Of a stretch of DNA of 38,345 nt, positions 23,697-33,783 are shown piece after piece; positions within the stretch are counted from its first letter, which is position 1; each line of letters begins with the position of its first letter. A program made the translations under genes and the position numbers. Source of the DNA: an uncultured Eubacteriales bacterium (GTDB taxonomy: Bacteria; Bacillota; Clostridia; Oscillospirales; CAG-272); contig CASGAQ010000013.1 in assembly GCA_949299535.1 (NCBI GenBank), positions 1 through 38,345 on the forward strand, read 5' to 3'. The notes beneath the pieces are model-generated. The model searched no databases, was not told the origin of the DNA, and saw only the letters and a list, made by a program, of their open reading frames with translations.

Positions 23697-24749
23697 ATGC
23701 ATATGAGAAAAAGTTATTTTGCCGCCGCAAATACTGAAAACGGGTTTGTAAGTCTTTTTGATAAAATTTTTTCGCCTCTCTACCTCGCTCATCTTTACAT
23801 AATAAAAGGAGGTCCGGGTACGGGAAAATCCACGTTTATGCACGGAATAGCCGCCGCCGCGGAGCAACGCGGACTTGATGTGGAATATTATTACTGTTCG
23901 GCCGATACCGGCTCTCTTGATGGGATCAAGATACCTTTGCTCGGAGTCGCCGTCATAGACGGAACCGCGCCTCACACTGTCGACCCTAAGTATCCCGGCG
24001 CCTGCGAGACTATAATAAACCTCGGCGAGTATTTTGATACGCCTCGTCTGAAGGATAACAAGGAAGATATAGTCGCGCTTACGGACAGATGTTCCGCTTT
24101 TTATGCCGCTGCCAAACGCTTTTTGCACGCCGCGGGAGAGGTGGAGCGCGCAAGGCTTGAAACCGCCGTGAAAGCATTTGATTCGGACAAAGCGAAAAGA
24201 GCCGCCGTTCGTGCGGTTTCGCGCGCTTGTTTTGAAAAAGGCGTTATTTGTGAAAAATATATTAGCGCCATAGGCACGCACGGAAAAGTTCATCTTGATA
24301 CCGCGCAGAGATGCGCGGAGCGCACGGTGCATATTGTCGGCAAATACGGTTTTCCTCAGCTTTTTATGGAAGTTCTTAGTCAAACCGTAATTGAAACAGG
24401 CGCCGCGGCAGAGAGATTCCCGACAGTGCTGTCGCCCATGCGGACAGAGGCGCTTCTTGTCGGCGGAATTCTGTTTATCGTTTCTGATGATGAGGAGCAG
24501 CGCAAAGAAAACACGCTCAATGCCATGCGCTTTGTAAAGAATGAGGAACTTTCGCTTATCCGCGGCAAACTGCGCTTTGCGGAAAAATGCGAGGACTCTC
24601 TCTTGGACGGAGCTTTGGAGGCGCTGTCGTTTATGGGCAGAGCGCATGACGAGCTTGAATCTTACTATATTTCCGCGATGGATTTCGCCGGAGAGCAGTC
24701 TCTCATGCAGAAAGTTTCCGAGGAGATACTCTCCCGCGGTGAAATATAA
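23697..24749 (+). CDS. P-loop ATPase of the PRK06851-like group
   Basis: The 350-residue protein has a clean Walker A, GGPGTGKST (38-46), directly after a short hydrophobic strand (LYIIKG). It is followed by a segment containing SLDGIKIP, VAVIDGTAPHTVDPKYPG (85-101) and ETIINLGEYFD, which I recognise from uncharacterised clostridial two-domain ATPases annotated PRK06851. Those proteins usually have a second P-loop in the C-terminal half; here the equivalent site appears as VHIVGKYGFPQLFM (211-224) and lacks the GxxxxGK(S/T) pattern. Function is unknown; ATP binding by the N-terminal domain is likely. A weak GAAG Shine-Dalgarno precedes the ATG; the next ATG, two codons on, is equally possible. 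A long antisense frame here is an artefact of base composition. Confidence 0.75.
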   Translation: MHMRKSYFAAANTENGFVSLFDKIFSPLYLAHLYIIKGGPGTGKSTFMHGIAAAAEQRGLDVEYYYCSADTGSLDGIKIPLLGVAVIDGTAPHTVDPKYPGACETIINLGEYFDTPRLKDNKEDIVALTDRCSAFYAAAKRFLHAAGEVERARLETAVKAFDSDKAKRAAVRAVSRACFEKGVICEKYISAIGTHGKVHLDTAQRCAERTVHIVGKYGFPQLFMEVLSQTVIETGAAAERFPTVLSPMRTEALLVGGILFIVSDDEEQRKENTLNAMRFVKNEELSLIRGKLRFAEKCEDSLLDGALEALSFMGRAHDELESYYISAMDFAGEQSLMQKVSEEILSRGEI

Positions 24750-24765
24750 AATAATTTGAATAAGG

Positions 24766-24794
24766 TTGAAAATTGCGAAGTTGTGTGATAATAT
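24766..24794 (+). promoter_or_regulatory. Candidate promoter of the lipoprotein-glycosyltransferase pair
   Basis: TTGAAA, 17-nt spacer, TAATAT, about 75 nt upstream of the lipoprotein ATG. The next bases (AAC after TAATATAAT) leave open a shifted -10 box. Confidence 0.45.
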
Positions 24795-24831
24795 AATAAC
24801 AAAAGATAAACAATCGTTGAAGTAAATAATG

Positions 24832-24858
24832 TTTGCCCGGCTTAAAACGCCGGGCAAA
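24832..24858 (+). promoter_or_regulatory. Leader hairpin next to the lipoprotein ribosome site
   Basis: TTTGCCCGGC and GCCGGGCAAA form a perfect 10-bp stem with a 7-nt loop. It ends 2 nt before the GGAG Shine-Dalgarno and lies in the 5' leader. No U-tract follows, so termination is unlikely; mRNA stabilisation or modulation of initiation fits better. Confidence 0.5.
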
Positions 24859-24869
24859 ACGGAGAAAAT

Positions 24870-25955
24870 ATGAAGAAGATAGTAAAATTTATATCCGCAG
24901 TTCTTGCTATAGTTAACTTTGCCTTGTGTCTTTCCGCCTGCGGCGAGAAAGAAAACGGACTTTACACATGGTATGGGAGAAAAATAGAAGTTGACAATGT
25001 GCTGAGAGTGACTCTGGATATGGGAAACGGCAAACGCGAAACGCTTGTGCCGTTCGAGCTTTACAGAGCGCTGTTTTTATACTATGCCGAAAAGGTTCCG
25101 GATTTTACCACGGTCAACGGCGAGTTACATGAAACTACCGATGAAGAACGTACCGATGCCGCGAAAAGCCTGACGGAAGAAGAACTTACGGATTATTACG
25201 CCGTTCTTGAATGCGCCCGCGACGCTGGCGTTGATGTGGACGATATACTCGGGCGCGATTATGCGAAGATATATAAATCGTTTGTGACTGACGCAGACGC
25301 GGACAAGTCTTATGAGGAAATGTTGGAATCGCTTGATATGACGCACGAATATTTTGTTTTCAACTGTTGCAAGAGCGAACTTGAAAAAGCGCTCAAAAGC
25401 GCCGTTTCTTCCGACATAGAGGATTATACAAACCGCAATTTCTATCATATGAAGCAGATACGCATAACTTATGACATAGGTGACGGTTCTTCCCGCAGCT
25501 CTGCGAAGAATGAAATAGAGAGTGTGCTTTCAGCGCTTGAAAGCGGAGAGGATTTCGATGTCTTTGTGGAAAAATATGCAGATGAAGATTATAAATCCGA
25601 ACGATATATCGATACAGACGGCGGCATAGTCGGCGGCGGAACGCTTTCGCAAGATATATCAGACATTTTAAGAACGCTTGACATCGGAGAACACAGCGGT
25701 ATAACAGAAGAAACCGTAAGTGACAAAAAAGGAGCTTTTGTTATAATAAAAAGAGAAAACATCGATATTTCTTTCCTGTGCGGTGCAGACGACACAGCGG
25801 CGCATATGTACTCTTATCAAAGCGCGGACGCGTCGGAATATACTCCGCACTATCTTGCATACGCAACGCTTTTGGACGCATACAAGCAAAATCTGGCTGT
25901 TGCGCCCGTAGACGAAAAAATTTATTCGCATATTGCTGCGGATACTTTATATTGA
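24870..25955 (+). CDS. Parvulin-like (PpiC/SurA-type) peptidyl-prolyl isomerase lipoprotein
   Basis: This is a probable membrane-anchored folding factor, comparable to PrsA. The 361-residue protein has a lipoprotein signal peptide with the lipobox LSAC, predicting lipidation at Cys24. An alpha-helical SurA/PrsA-type N-terminal region covers about 40-185 (LTEEELTDYYAVLECARDAG). A PpiC-like domain at about 190-300 is marked by MKQIRITYD, an AKNEIESVLSALESGEDFDV helix, the spaced pattern DTDGGIVGGGTL, and KKGAFVIIKRE. The domain deviates from canonical parvulins near its end, so isomerase activity is uncertain and it may act only as a chaperone. A GGAG Shine-Dalgarno is present. The glycosyltransferase gene starts 10 nt downstream. 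Confidence 0.75.
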   Translation: MKKIVKFISAVLAIVNFALCLSACGEKENGLYTWYGRKIEVDNVLRVTLDMGNGKRETLVPFELYRALFLYYAEKVPDFTTVNGELHETTDEERTDAAKSLTEEELTDYYAVLECARDAGVDVDDILGRDYAKIYKSFVTDADADKSYEEMLESLDMTHEYFVFNCCKSELEKALKSAVSSDIEDYTNRNFYHMKQIRITYDIGDGSSRSSAKNEIESVLSALESGEDFDVFVEKYADEDYKSERYIDTDGGIVGGGTLSQDISDILRTLDIGEHSGITEETVSDKKGAFVIIKRENIDISFLCGADDTAAHMYSYQSADASEYTPHYLAYATLLDAYKQNLAVAPVDEKIYSHIAADTLY

Positions 25956-25965
25956 GGTAAAATTT

Positions 25966-26694
25966 ATGAAAATATCGCTTATCATACCTATGTATAACGA
26001 AAGTTCCATAATCGATGAAGCCGTAAAAACTTTCGGTGGATACATGAAAGAACGCTTTGCGGAATGGGAACTTATATTTGTAGATGACGGTTCTGCCGAC
26101 AAATGCGGAGAATCCGCAAGAGCCGCGGCGGCAAAGGACGAGCGCATAAAACTCGTCTCGTACAATCCAAATCGAGGCAAAGGATATGCCGTTCGTCAGG
26201 GAATGCTGGCGGCAACGGGCGATATCATGGTCTTTACAGACTGCGACAACGCATATGGTACCGATGTTATCGGAAGAATATACGATATGTTTGAAAAAAC
26301 AGACGCTGATATGATCGTCGGTTCGCGCAATATGGACAAGTCCGGCTATAATGGATATACATTTGTCCGCAAAATTGTTTCCAAAACTTATATCAAGATC
26401 ATAAATATCATTGCCGGTTTCGGAAAATACGGCGTTTCGGATTCGCAGTGCGGTTTTAAAGGCTTCCGAGCCGCCGCCGGAAAGAAGATATTTTCCAATT
26501 GCGAAGTGGACAGGTTCGCGTTCGACCTTGAAGCTATTATGATAGCGGGTAAATGCGGATTCAAGATAGAGCAGATGCCGGTCAAGATAATCAATCACAG
26601 AGAATCGAAGGTCAATATTATAAAAGACGCGATGAAAATGCTTTCCGACGTGAGAAAAATGAAAAAACGAATAAAAAAATCAAATATTTGCTGA
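25966..26694 (+). CDS. Family 2 glycosyltransferase, dolichyl-phosphate glucosyltransferase-like
   Basis: This enzyme is predicted to transfer a sugar from a nucleotide donor to a polyprenyl phosphate. The 242-residue GT-A protein has the N-terminal strand and motif MKISLIIPMYNESSIIDEAV, the donor-binding FVDDGSAD (about 40-47), NRGKGYAVRQGML, the metal-binding DCD in FTDCDNAYGTD (about 89-99), and SQCGFKGFRA, which is typical of ALG5-like enzymes. No C-terminal membrane domain is present. I start at the ATG at 25966, not at an upstream in-frame codon, because GAGG lies 8 nt before it and the family begins here. It is the second gene of a unit with the PpiC-like lipoprotein. Confidence 0.85.
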   Translation: MKISLIIPMYNESSIIDEAVKTFGGYMKERFAEWELIFVDDGSADKCGESARAAAAKDERIKLVSYNPNRGKGYAVRQGMLAATGDIMVFTDCDNAYGTDVIGRIYDMFEKTDADMIVGSRNMDKSGYNGYTFVRKIVSKTYIKIINIIAGFGKYGVSDSQCGFKGFRAAAGKKIFSNCEVDRFAFDLEAIMIAGKCGFKIEQMPVKIINHRESKVNIIKDAMKMLSDVRKMKKRIKKSNIC

Positions 26695-26740
26695 AAAACA
26701 ATTTTTTATTTAATATGTAAGAGTACAAATAAAAATATTG

Positions 26741-26778
26741 AAGCGAACCCGAAAGTTTTTTTGCTTTCGGGTTCGCTT
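26741..26778 (-). terminator. Perfect 15-bp terminator of dxs, shared by convergent genes
   Basis: AAGCGAACCCGAAAG and CTTTCGGGTTCGCTT pair perfectly around an 8-nt loop. On the minus strand it lies 16 nt past the dxs stop and CAATATTTTTATTT follows. On the plus strand the T-run is poor, so it serves the glycosyltransferase unit less well. Confidence 0.8.
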
Positions 26779-26794
26779 TATCTGCGGAGTGTTT

Positions 26795-28714
26795 TTATAA
26801 ATTATATAAGACATCGGGACTTTTACAGAGATTTAAAATACATTCTTTTATTTTGTCAGCACTGATCCCGGCGTCCTCGTAAACGCTTTTGCCCGGGTGG
26901 CGCGGAACGAACGTGTCATCCGTTGCGATTATCTGCCACTGAGTATCTTCAAGCATGCCTTGTTTTCTCATCTCGTCGGAAAGTATCATGCCCATGCCGC
27001 CGGCACGAATGTCTTCTTCAAGAAAGATTATTTTTTTCGTTCCGCCGCCGATAAGCTTTGCGACGTTTTGAACGCACTCGCGGTACGGCTTCAGTTTCTC
27101 AAGCAGTATTATACCTATATTCAAACCCGACTCTCTCAGTTTGTCGGCGGCGGAAAGCGCTTCCTTTACAATAATGCCGTCGGTGATGATGACCGCGTCA
27201 AGAACTTCGTCTTTTCCGAAATTTGTCGCGGCGCCGAGTTTTCCGCGCTCAAAACCGTTAGGATAAAATTCGCGCAGAACGCGAGCGTCCGTCGAACCCT
27301 TCGGATATCGTATCGCGCATGGCTTGCCTGAGGCAATGCTTTCCTCAAGCGCTTTTTCAAGAGTCTCTTTTGTTATCGGAGTATACAGAGTCATATTCGG
27401 TATGCCGGAGATAAAAGCGGTGTCGAATATACCGTGATGCGTAGCTCCGTCGGACGGGTTGAGGCCCGCTCTGTCTATGCACATGGTAACGGGCAGATTT
27501 TGGAGGGCGATATCGTGAATGATATTGTCATATCCTCTCTGGAGGAACGAAGAATATATTGCGGCAACAGGTCTCATTCCGTTTGCCGCAAGACCTGCCG
27601 CAAAAGTAAGCGCGTGTTCTTCCGCGATACCCACGTCAAAAAAGCGTTCTTTGTGATTTTTCTCAAATACTTTAAGCCCCGTGCCGTCGCACATAGCCGC
27701 TGTTATGGCACAGATACGCCCGTCTTTTGCCGCCATTTCAGATAATTTTTCACCCATTATCTCTGAAAAGCATGGTTGACCGTCGCTTTTTTGATTTGCC
27801 GGAGAAATACCGTGGTAGTAGCAAGGCTCGTTTTCCGCGGGCGCATATCCTTTTCCTTTTTTCGTGCGGACGTGCACTATGACGCTTTCACCGAGTTTTT
27901 TTGCTTCGCTCAAAAGTTTTTCCGTCGCTTCGAAATCGTGTCCGTCGACGGGACCGAGGTAAGTAAGCCCCATGCTCTCGAAATAGTTAGAGCCGTAGAG
28001 GGAATTTTTAATGCACTGCTTCGCGGCGCGTACCGTGCGGAAAAGTCCTTTTCCGACAAGCGGTATCTTTTTTAACATCGCGCCGGTGGCTTTTTTTGTT
28101 TTGAAATATGAAGACTTGATCCGCAGATGAGCCAGATTGTCTGCAAAACGGCCTATGTTTTTTGATATGGATCTTTCGTTTTCGTTGAGTATTATTATAA
28201 GATTTAAGTATTTTCTGCAATTATTCAGCGCCTCATGTATCATGCCGCCGGTATATGCGCCGTCGCCGAGCACGACTACGGTGTATGCATCGTTTCCGGA
28301 AAGCTTGTCCGAGACTGCAAAGCCGAGTCCTGCCGATAGTGATGTGGAGCTGTGACCGGCTCCGAAAGCATCGTACTCGCTTTCTTCTCTTTTTGTAAAG
28401 CCTGAGATTCCTCCCGGCTTTCTCAAAGAGTCCATGCGGTCGTATCTGCCGGTAAGCATTTTGTGAACATAGCTTTGATGACCTACATCGAATATTATGT
28501 GGTCGCGCGGGGCGTTGAATACGCGGTGAATTGCCATTGTGAGTTCGACGACACCGAGATTTGAGGCAAGATGACCGCCGTTCTCCGTAACTCGTTCAAC
28601 AAGCTCGCCGCGTATCTCTTCAGCAAGGCGCGGTATGGCTTCATAAGAGAGTTTTTTGAGCTCATCGGGGGAGTTTATTTTTCCCAGATACATATATTTT
28701 TCTGTATTGTTCAA
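26795..28714 (-). CDS. dxs: 1-deoxy-D-xylulose-5-phosphate synthase
   Basis: Dxs condenses pyruvate and glyceraldehyde 3-phosphate with thiamine diphosphate, the first step of the MEP isoprenoid pathway. The 639-residue protein has GGHLASNLG (46-54), FDVGHQSYVHK (75-85), the ThDP motif GDGAYTGGM (150-158) through NENERSIS, GPVDGHD, the transketolase central segment CIDRAGLNPSDGATHHG, and a C-terminal transketolase domain. Start is TTG, with AAAGGA 8 nt upstream; the ATG seven codons later is possible. dxr is divergent across the next gap, so the first two MEP enzymes share a control region. The rest of the pathway is not in the window. Confidence 0.97.
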   Translation of the reverse strand: MNNTEKYMYLGKINSPDELKKLSYEAIPRLAEEIRGELVERVTENGGHLASNLGVVELTMAIHRVFNAPRDHIIFDVGHQSYVHKMLTGRYDRMDSLRKPGGISGFTKREESEYDAFGAGHSSTSLSAGLGFAVSDKLSGNDAYTVVVLGDGAYTGGMIHEALNNCRKYLNLIIILNENERSISKNIGRFADNLAHLRIKSSYFKTKKATGAMLKKIPLVGKGLFRTVRAAKQCIKNSLYGSNYFESMGLTYLGPVDGHDFEATEKLLSEAKKLGESVIVHVRTKKGKGYAPAENEPCYYHGISPANQKSDGQPCFSEIMGEKLSEMAAKDGRICAITAAMCDGTGLKVFEKNHKERFFDVGIAEEHALTFAAGLAANGMRPVAAIYSSFLQRGYDNIIHDIALQNLPVTMCIDRAGLNPSDGATHHGIFDTAFISGIPNMTLYTPITKETLEKALEESIASGKPCAIRYPKGSTDARVLREFYPNGFERGKLGAATNFGKDEVLDAVIITDGIIVKEALSAADKLRESGLNIGIILLEKLKPYRECVQNVAKLIGGGTKKIIFLEEDIRAGGMGMILSDEMRKQGMLEDTQWQIIATDDTFVPRHPGKSVYEDAGISADKIKECILNLCKSPDVLYNL

Positions 28715-28748
28715 AACAGATTCCTTTCATAAAACGATTTTGTGTTTT

Positions 28749-28778
28749 AATATATTCTAAAACTATATTTTATCACAA
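28749..28778 (-). promoter_or_regulatory. Candidate dxs promoter
   Basis: TTGTGA, an 18-nt spacer and TATATT on the minus strand, about 35 nt upstream of the dxs TTG. The match is partial in AT-rich DNA. Confidence 0.3.
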
Positions 28779-28834
28779 ATTCAGTAAAAATAAAAGTGTT
28801 TGAACTTTTTTATTGCAATATGTTGAATATCGCC

Positions 28835-28863
28835 TTGCACACACGTTGTGCGCGTGGTAAAAT
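28835..28863 (+). promoter_or_regulatory. Promoter of dxr
   Basis: TTGCAC, a 17-nt spacer and TAAAAT, about 50 nt upstream of the dxr ATG. The spacer is unusually GC-rich for this gap (ACACGTTGTGCGCG), with GCAC and GTGC half-sites that could bind a regulator. Confidence 0.6.
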
Positions 28864-28912
28864 AATATTTAATAAACGATCTTTGATATTTCTCTGAAAA
28901 AGGAGTGGGACA

Positions 28913-30061
28913 ATGAAAAAAATTGCTGTTTTCGGCTCGACAGGATCCATAGGTCAAAGCACGCTTGCGGTCATACGCGAAAATCCCGAAGATTTCAAGG
29001 CGGTAACTCTGGTCGCGGGCAAAAATATAGAAAAACTCATCTCTCAGATAAAGGAGTTCGCTCCCGAAAACGTATATATTTCCTCTGAGGAGAATGCGGA
29101 AAAACTTCGCCGCCTTTTCCCCGGGCTGAGAATTTTCTGCGGCGAGCAGGGAATGGAGGATATCTCCGGGCGTACGGATTTTGACGTTTCCGTATCCGCG
29201 CTTGTGGGAGTTGCGGGACTTGCTCCGACATATAATATGATAAAAAACGGTAAAACTGTGGCGCTTGCCAACAAAGAAGTCCTCGTTGCCGGAGGGAAAC
29301 TCATAATGGATACCGCGAAAGAAAGCGGAGCGACGCTTCTTACGGTCGACAGCGAACACAGTGCGATAATGCAATGCTTGCGCGGCGAAGAAGAAAATAA
29401 AATAGAAAAGATACTGCTGACTGCGTCGGGCGGTCCGTTCTTTGATAAGGAGATAACCGACGATATCACTGCCGCACAGGCGTTGGCTCACCCTACATGG
29501 AGCATGGGCGCTAAAGTTACGATAGATTCTTCTACGATGATGAATAAAGGCTTTGAAATAATCGAGGCGAAGTGGCTTTTCGGAGTGGAAGCGGAACGCA
29601 TAGAGGTGGTCATTCACAGAAAGAGTCTTGTTCACTCGATGGTACAGTTCCAAGACGGCACTATAATGGCGAATATAGGACCGAAATCCATGCAGATACC
29701 GATAGCGTATGCGCTGAACTATCCAAAACGTCTGCAAAACAATATCGAAAAGCTCGACCTTTTTGATGTGTGCGAACTGAAATTCGAAAAGCCGGATCTT
29801 TGCAAGTTTCCGTGTCTGCGGCTTGCTTATGAAGCTATTGCAAAAGGTCACTCAGCCCAAGTTGCTCTTAATGCGGCAAATGAAGTGCTTGTAGCCGCTT
29901 TCCTTTCGGGCGAGATCAAATATACCGATATACCCAAGGGTATCGAAAAAATACTCGCCGTCTGCGAGACGAGAAAAATGAGTGCGGTAAAAGAGATACT
30001 TGATTTTGACGGCAAGATAAAGACGGAAACAAGAGAACTCATCAACAGCAGAAAGATATAA
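28913..30061 (+). CDS. dxr: 1-deoxy-D-xylulose-5-phosphate reductoisomerase
   Basis: Dxr (IspC) converts DXP to 2-C-methyl-D-erythritol 4-phosphate with NADPH and a divalent metal; it is the fosmidomycin target. The 382-residue protein has the NADPH loop GSTGSIGQSTL (8-18), LANKEVLVAGG, the metal-binding TVDSEHSAI, LTASGGPF, HPTWSMGAKVTIDSSTMMNKG, and HPTxSM-type active-site His, all intact. In many Firmicutes dxr lies in a uppS-cdsA-dxr-rseP cluster; here it is alone opposite dxs. The Shine-Dalgarno is AAGGAG. Confidence 0.98.
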   Translation: MKKIAVFGSTGSIGQSTLAVIRENPEDFKAVTLVAGKNIEKLISQIKEFAPENVYISSEENAEKLRRLFPGLRIFCGEQGMEDISGRTDFDVSVSALVGVAGLAPTYNMIKNGKTVALANKEVLVAGGKLIMDTAKESGATLLTVDSEHSAIMQCLRGEEENKIEKILLTASGGPFFDKEITDDITAAQALAHPTWSMGAKVTIDSSTMMNKGFEIIEAKWLFGVEAERIEVVIHRKSLVHSMVQFQDGTIMANIGPKSMQIPIAYALNYPKRLQNNIEKLDLFDVCELKFEKPDLCKFPCLRLAYEAIAKGHSAQVALNAANEVLVAAFLSGEIKYTDIPKGIEKILAVCETRKMSAVKEILDFDGKIKTETRELINSRKI

Positions 30062-30099
30062 GTATATTTAATTTTATAAAATCAATATTGCAATACGTC

Positions 30100-30138
30100 A
30101 AAAAACCTTCTCCGATATTCTTCGGAGAAGGTTTTTTT
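30100..30138. terminator. Bidirectional terminator between dxr and groEL
   Basis: CCTTCTCCGA and TCGGAGAAGG pair around TATTCT, flanked by an A-run on the left and T7 on the right. It serves dxr on the plus strand and groEL on the minus strand. Confidence 0.9.
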
Positions 30139-30169
30139 CTGAATAAAGGAATTTGGGTAATTTGTTTTA

Positions 30170-32161
<1,992 letters not shown>

Positions 32162-32202
32162 TTATTATTGATAATATTATTGATAATTCTTTTTATTGTC
32201 TT

Positions 32203-32229
32203 TTGGCACTCTTTGCGGTTGAGTGCTAA
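32203..32229 (-). promoter_or_regulatory. CIRCE operator (HrcA site) of groESL
   Basis: TTGGCACTC-N9-GAGTGCTAA matches the CIRCE consensus TTAGCACTC-N9-GAGTGCTAA with one substitution (A to G at position 3 of the left arm). It lies just downstream of the predicted start site, the standard place for repression by HrcA, which is encoded elsewhere. Confidence 0.95.
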
Positions 32230-32239
32230 ATTGTCTATT

Positions 32240-32268
32240 ATTTTACATAACCTTGGAGCAAAAATCAA
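32240..32268 (-). promoter_or_regulatory. Promoter of groESL
   Basis: TTGATT (32268-32263), 17-nt spacer, TAAAAT (32245-32240) on the minus strand. Initiation about 7 nt on would place CIRCE at the start of the transcript. Confidence 0.75.
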
Positions 32269-32294
32269 TAGATATTTTTATTGTTAACAGATTG

Positions 32295-32324
32295 TTCACA
32301 AATATTAAAAAATCAATGTAAAAT
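32295..32324 (+). promoter_or_regulatory. Candidate promoter of the symporter gene
   Basis: TTCACA, an 18-nt spacer and TAAAAT, immediately upstream of a tandem 16-bp repeat. The match to consensus is moderate. Confidence 0.35.
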
Positions 32325-32326
32325 AC

Positions 32327-32358
32327 GACATAGAAAATACAAGACATAGAAAATACAA
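32327..32358 (+). repeat. Tandem 16-bp direct repeat
   Basis: Two identical, adjacent copies of GACATAGAAAATACAA lie just downstream of the candidate -10 box and about 60 nt upstream of the symporter gene. They could be a two-site operator at 1.5-turn spacing or a simple slippage duplication. Confidence 0.85.
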
Positions 32359-32418
32359 AATGTAATTTATTTCTTTGCGTTTGCATATATTTTATTATTG
32401 TATGGCGGGGGTGATGAT

Positions 32419-33720
32419 TTGGATTTTTTTGAGGCTATGCAGCTCGTTCTTGCGCTGCTCATTTTCTGCGGCGGACTGTTTTTTGTGCCGTATTTAAAAG
32501 GTTTTTTCTTTTTGCATCCGATAAAGACCGTGCGTGAGATGTTTTACCGAAAAGATAAAAGCGGGATATCGCCGCTGCGTGCGCTTTCCGCGTCTCTCTC
32601 CGGGACGCTGGGCGTAGGAAATATAGTCGGCGTTGCCGTGGCGATGATAATAGGCGGAGCAGGGGCTGTCTTTTGGGTCTGGATAAGCGCTCTCGTGTCC
32701 ATGGTGCTGAAATACTGCGAGATAACGCTCGGGGTAAAATACCGTAAAAAAAGCGCCGCGGGATTTTGCGGCGGTCCCATGTTCTATATGGAAAGAGGCT
32801 TGGGCGGCAGAGCCGGCAGGATATGCGCCGTTGTTTTTGCCGCGGCAGGAGTCGTTTCATCTTTTGCCATGGGAAATATCGTGCAGACAAGCGCCGCAAG
32901 CGATACGGCGAAGATAATCTTCAGCGCAAACGAAACCGTTTTCGGTGCTGTCTTTGCTTTTGTCATAGGACTTGTCGTATTCGGCGGATTTGAGCGTATC
33001 TCACGCGTGACGAGTGTGGCGCTTCCTGCTATGAGCGCAGTTTACCTTTTGGCATCATTAGCAGTTATTCTGCGTAATGCGGAACTTATACCTTCCATAT
33101 TTGAAAGGATATTTTCCGAAGCTTTCGAATTTGACAGCGCTTTCGGCGGAATACTCGGCTTTCTTTCATCGAAAAACGTCGCCGAAGGAGTAGCCAAAGG
33201 AACTTTTTCACATGAGTCCGGAAGCGGTACCGCGCCTATGGCTCACGCGAATGCACAGACGGACACGCCTGCGCGCCAAGGTCTTTTGGGACTTTTCGAG
33301 GTCTTTGCAGATACGATAGTTATCTGCACTCTCACTGCCTTTGTAATAATTACGGCATGGGAGAAGGGCATTGAATGTGAGAACGGGATGGAACTCGTGC
33401 TTTCCGCATTCGGAAGCGAGCTCGGGGTGTGGTCTGAGTACGCTGTCGGAGCCTCTATACTGATGTTCGCTTTTTCTACCGTGATATGCTGGGCTTTTTA
33501 CGGCAGACTTTGTCTCGAATATATCACAAATTCAAAAAAAGCGCAGTTTATTTATATTTTGATATATTTGGCGCTCATCGTTTTCGGAACGCTCCTCTCG
33601 CAGGAGGCGGTATGGAAAATAGCCGATCTCGGCGTGGCGCTTATGACCTCGCTCAATATGCCGGCTTTGTTTATTCTGCGCCGCGATATAAAAGACGAAA
33701 CAAAGGTGCTTTTCCCGTGA
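32419..33720 (+). CDS. Alanine/glycine:cation symporter (AGCS family)
   Basis: This is a predicted sodium-coupled importer of alanine or glycine. The 433-residue protein has about ten membrane segments. Conserved AGCS motifs are present: SGTLGVGNIVGVAVAMIIGG (the first transport motif), GGPMFYMERGLG, and SHESGSGTAPMAHANAQTDT with ARQGLLGLFEVFADTIVICT. Substitutions such as His for Asn in the usual SNEAG motif suggest a divergent member. I favour the TTG at 32419 as start because GGGGGTGA lies 5-7 nt upstream; the ATG at 32437 is the alternative. Either way the N terminus is shorter than usual, with the first extracellular segment reduced. It is divergent from groESL and stands alone. Confidence 0.9.
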   Translation: MDFFEAMQLVLALLIFCGGLFFVPYLKGFFFLHPIKTVREMFYRKDKSGISPLRALSASLSGTLGVGNIVGVAVAMIIGGAGAVFWVWISALVSMVLKYCEITLGVKYRKKSAAGFCGGPMFYMERGLGGRAGRICAVVFAAAGVVSSFAMGNIVQTSAASDTAKIIFSANETVFGAVFAFVIGLVVFGGFERISRVTSVALPAMSAVYLLASLAVILRNAELIPSIFERIFSEAFEFDSAFGGILGFLSSKNVAEGVAKGTFSHESGSGTAPMAHANAQTDTPARQGLLGLFEVFADTIVICTLTAFVIITAWEKGIECENGMELVLSAFGSELGVWSEYAVGASILMFAFSTVICWAFYGRLCLEYITNSKKAQFIYILIYLALIVFGTLLSQEAVWKIADLGVALMTSLNMPALFILRRDIKDETKVLFP

Positions 33721-33783
33721 CTTCATTTTTTCGCCGCGCGACATACCGAAATGTGATTTTTAAAAACAAGGTTTAACTTTAGA

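Noticed and set aside
23556..24857. 433-codon open frame on the minus strand opposite the P-loop ATPase gene
   Set aside because: The plus-strand product has a Walker A and family motifs; the minus product is Phe/Arg/Lys-rich with no recognisable domain and also runs into the rpsU promoter side.
28781..29851. 356-codon minus-strand frame opposite dxr
   Set aside because: Complement of a clear dxr gene; product is compositionally abnormal.
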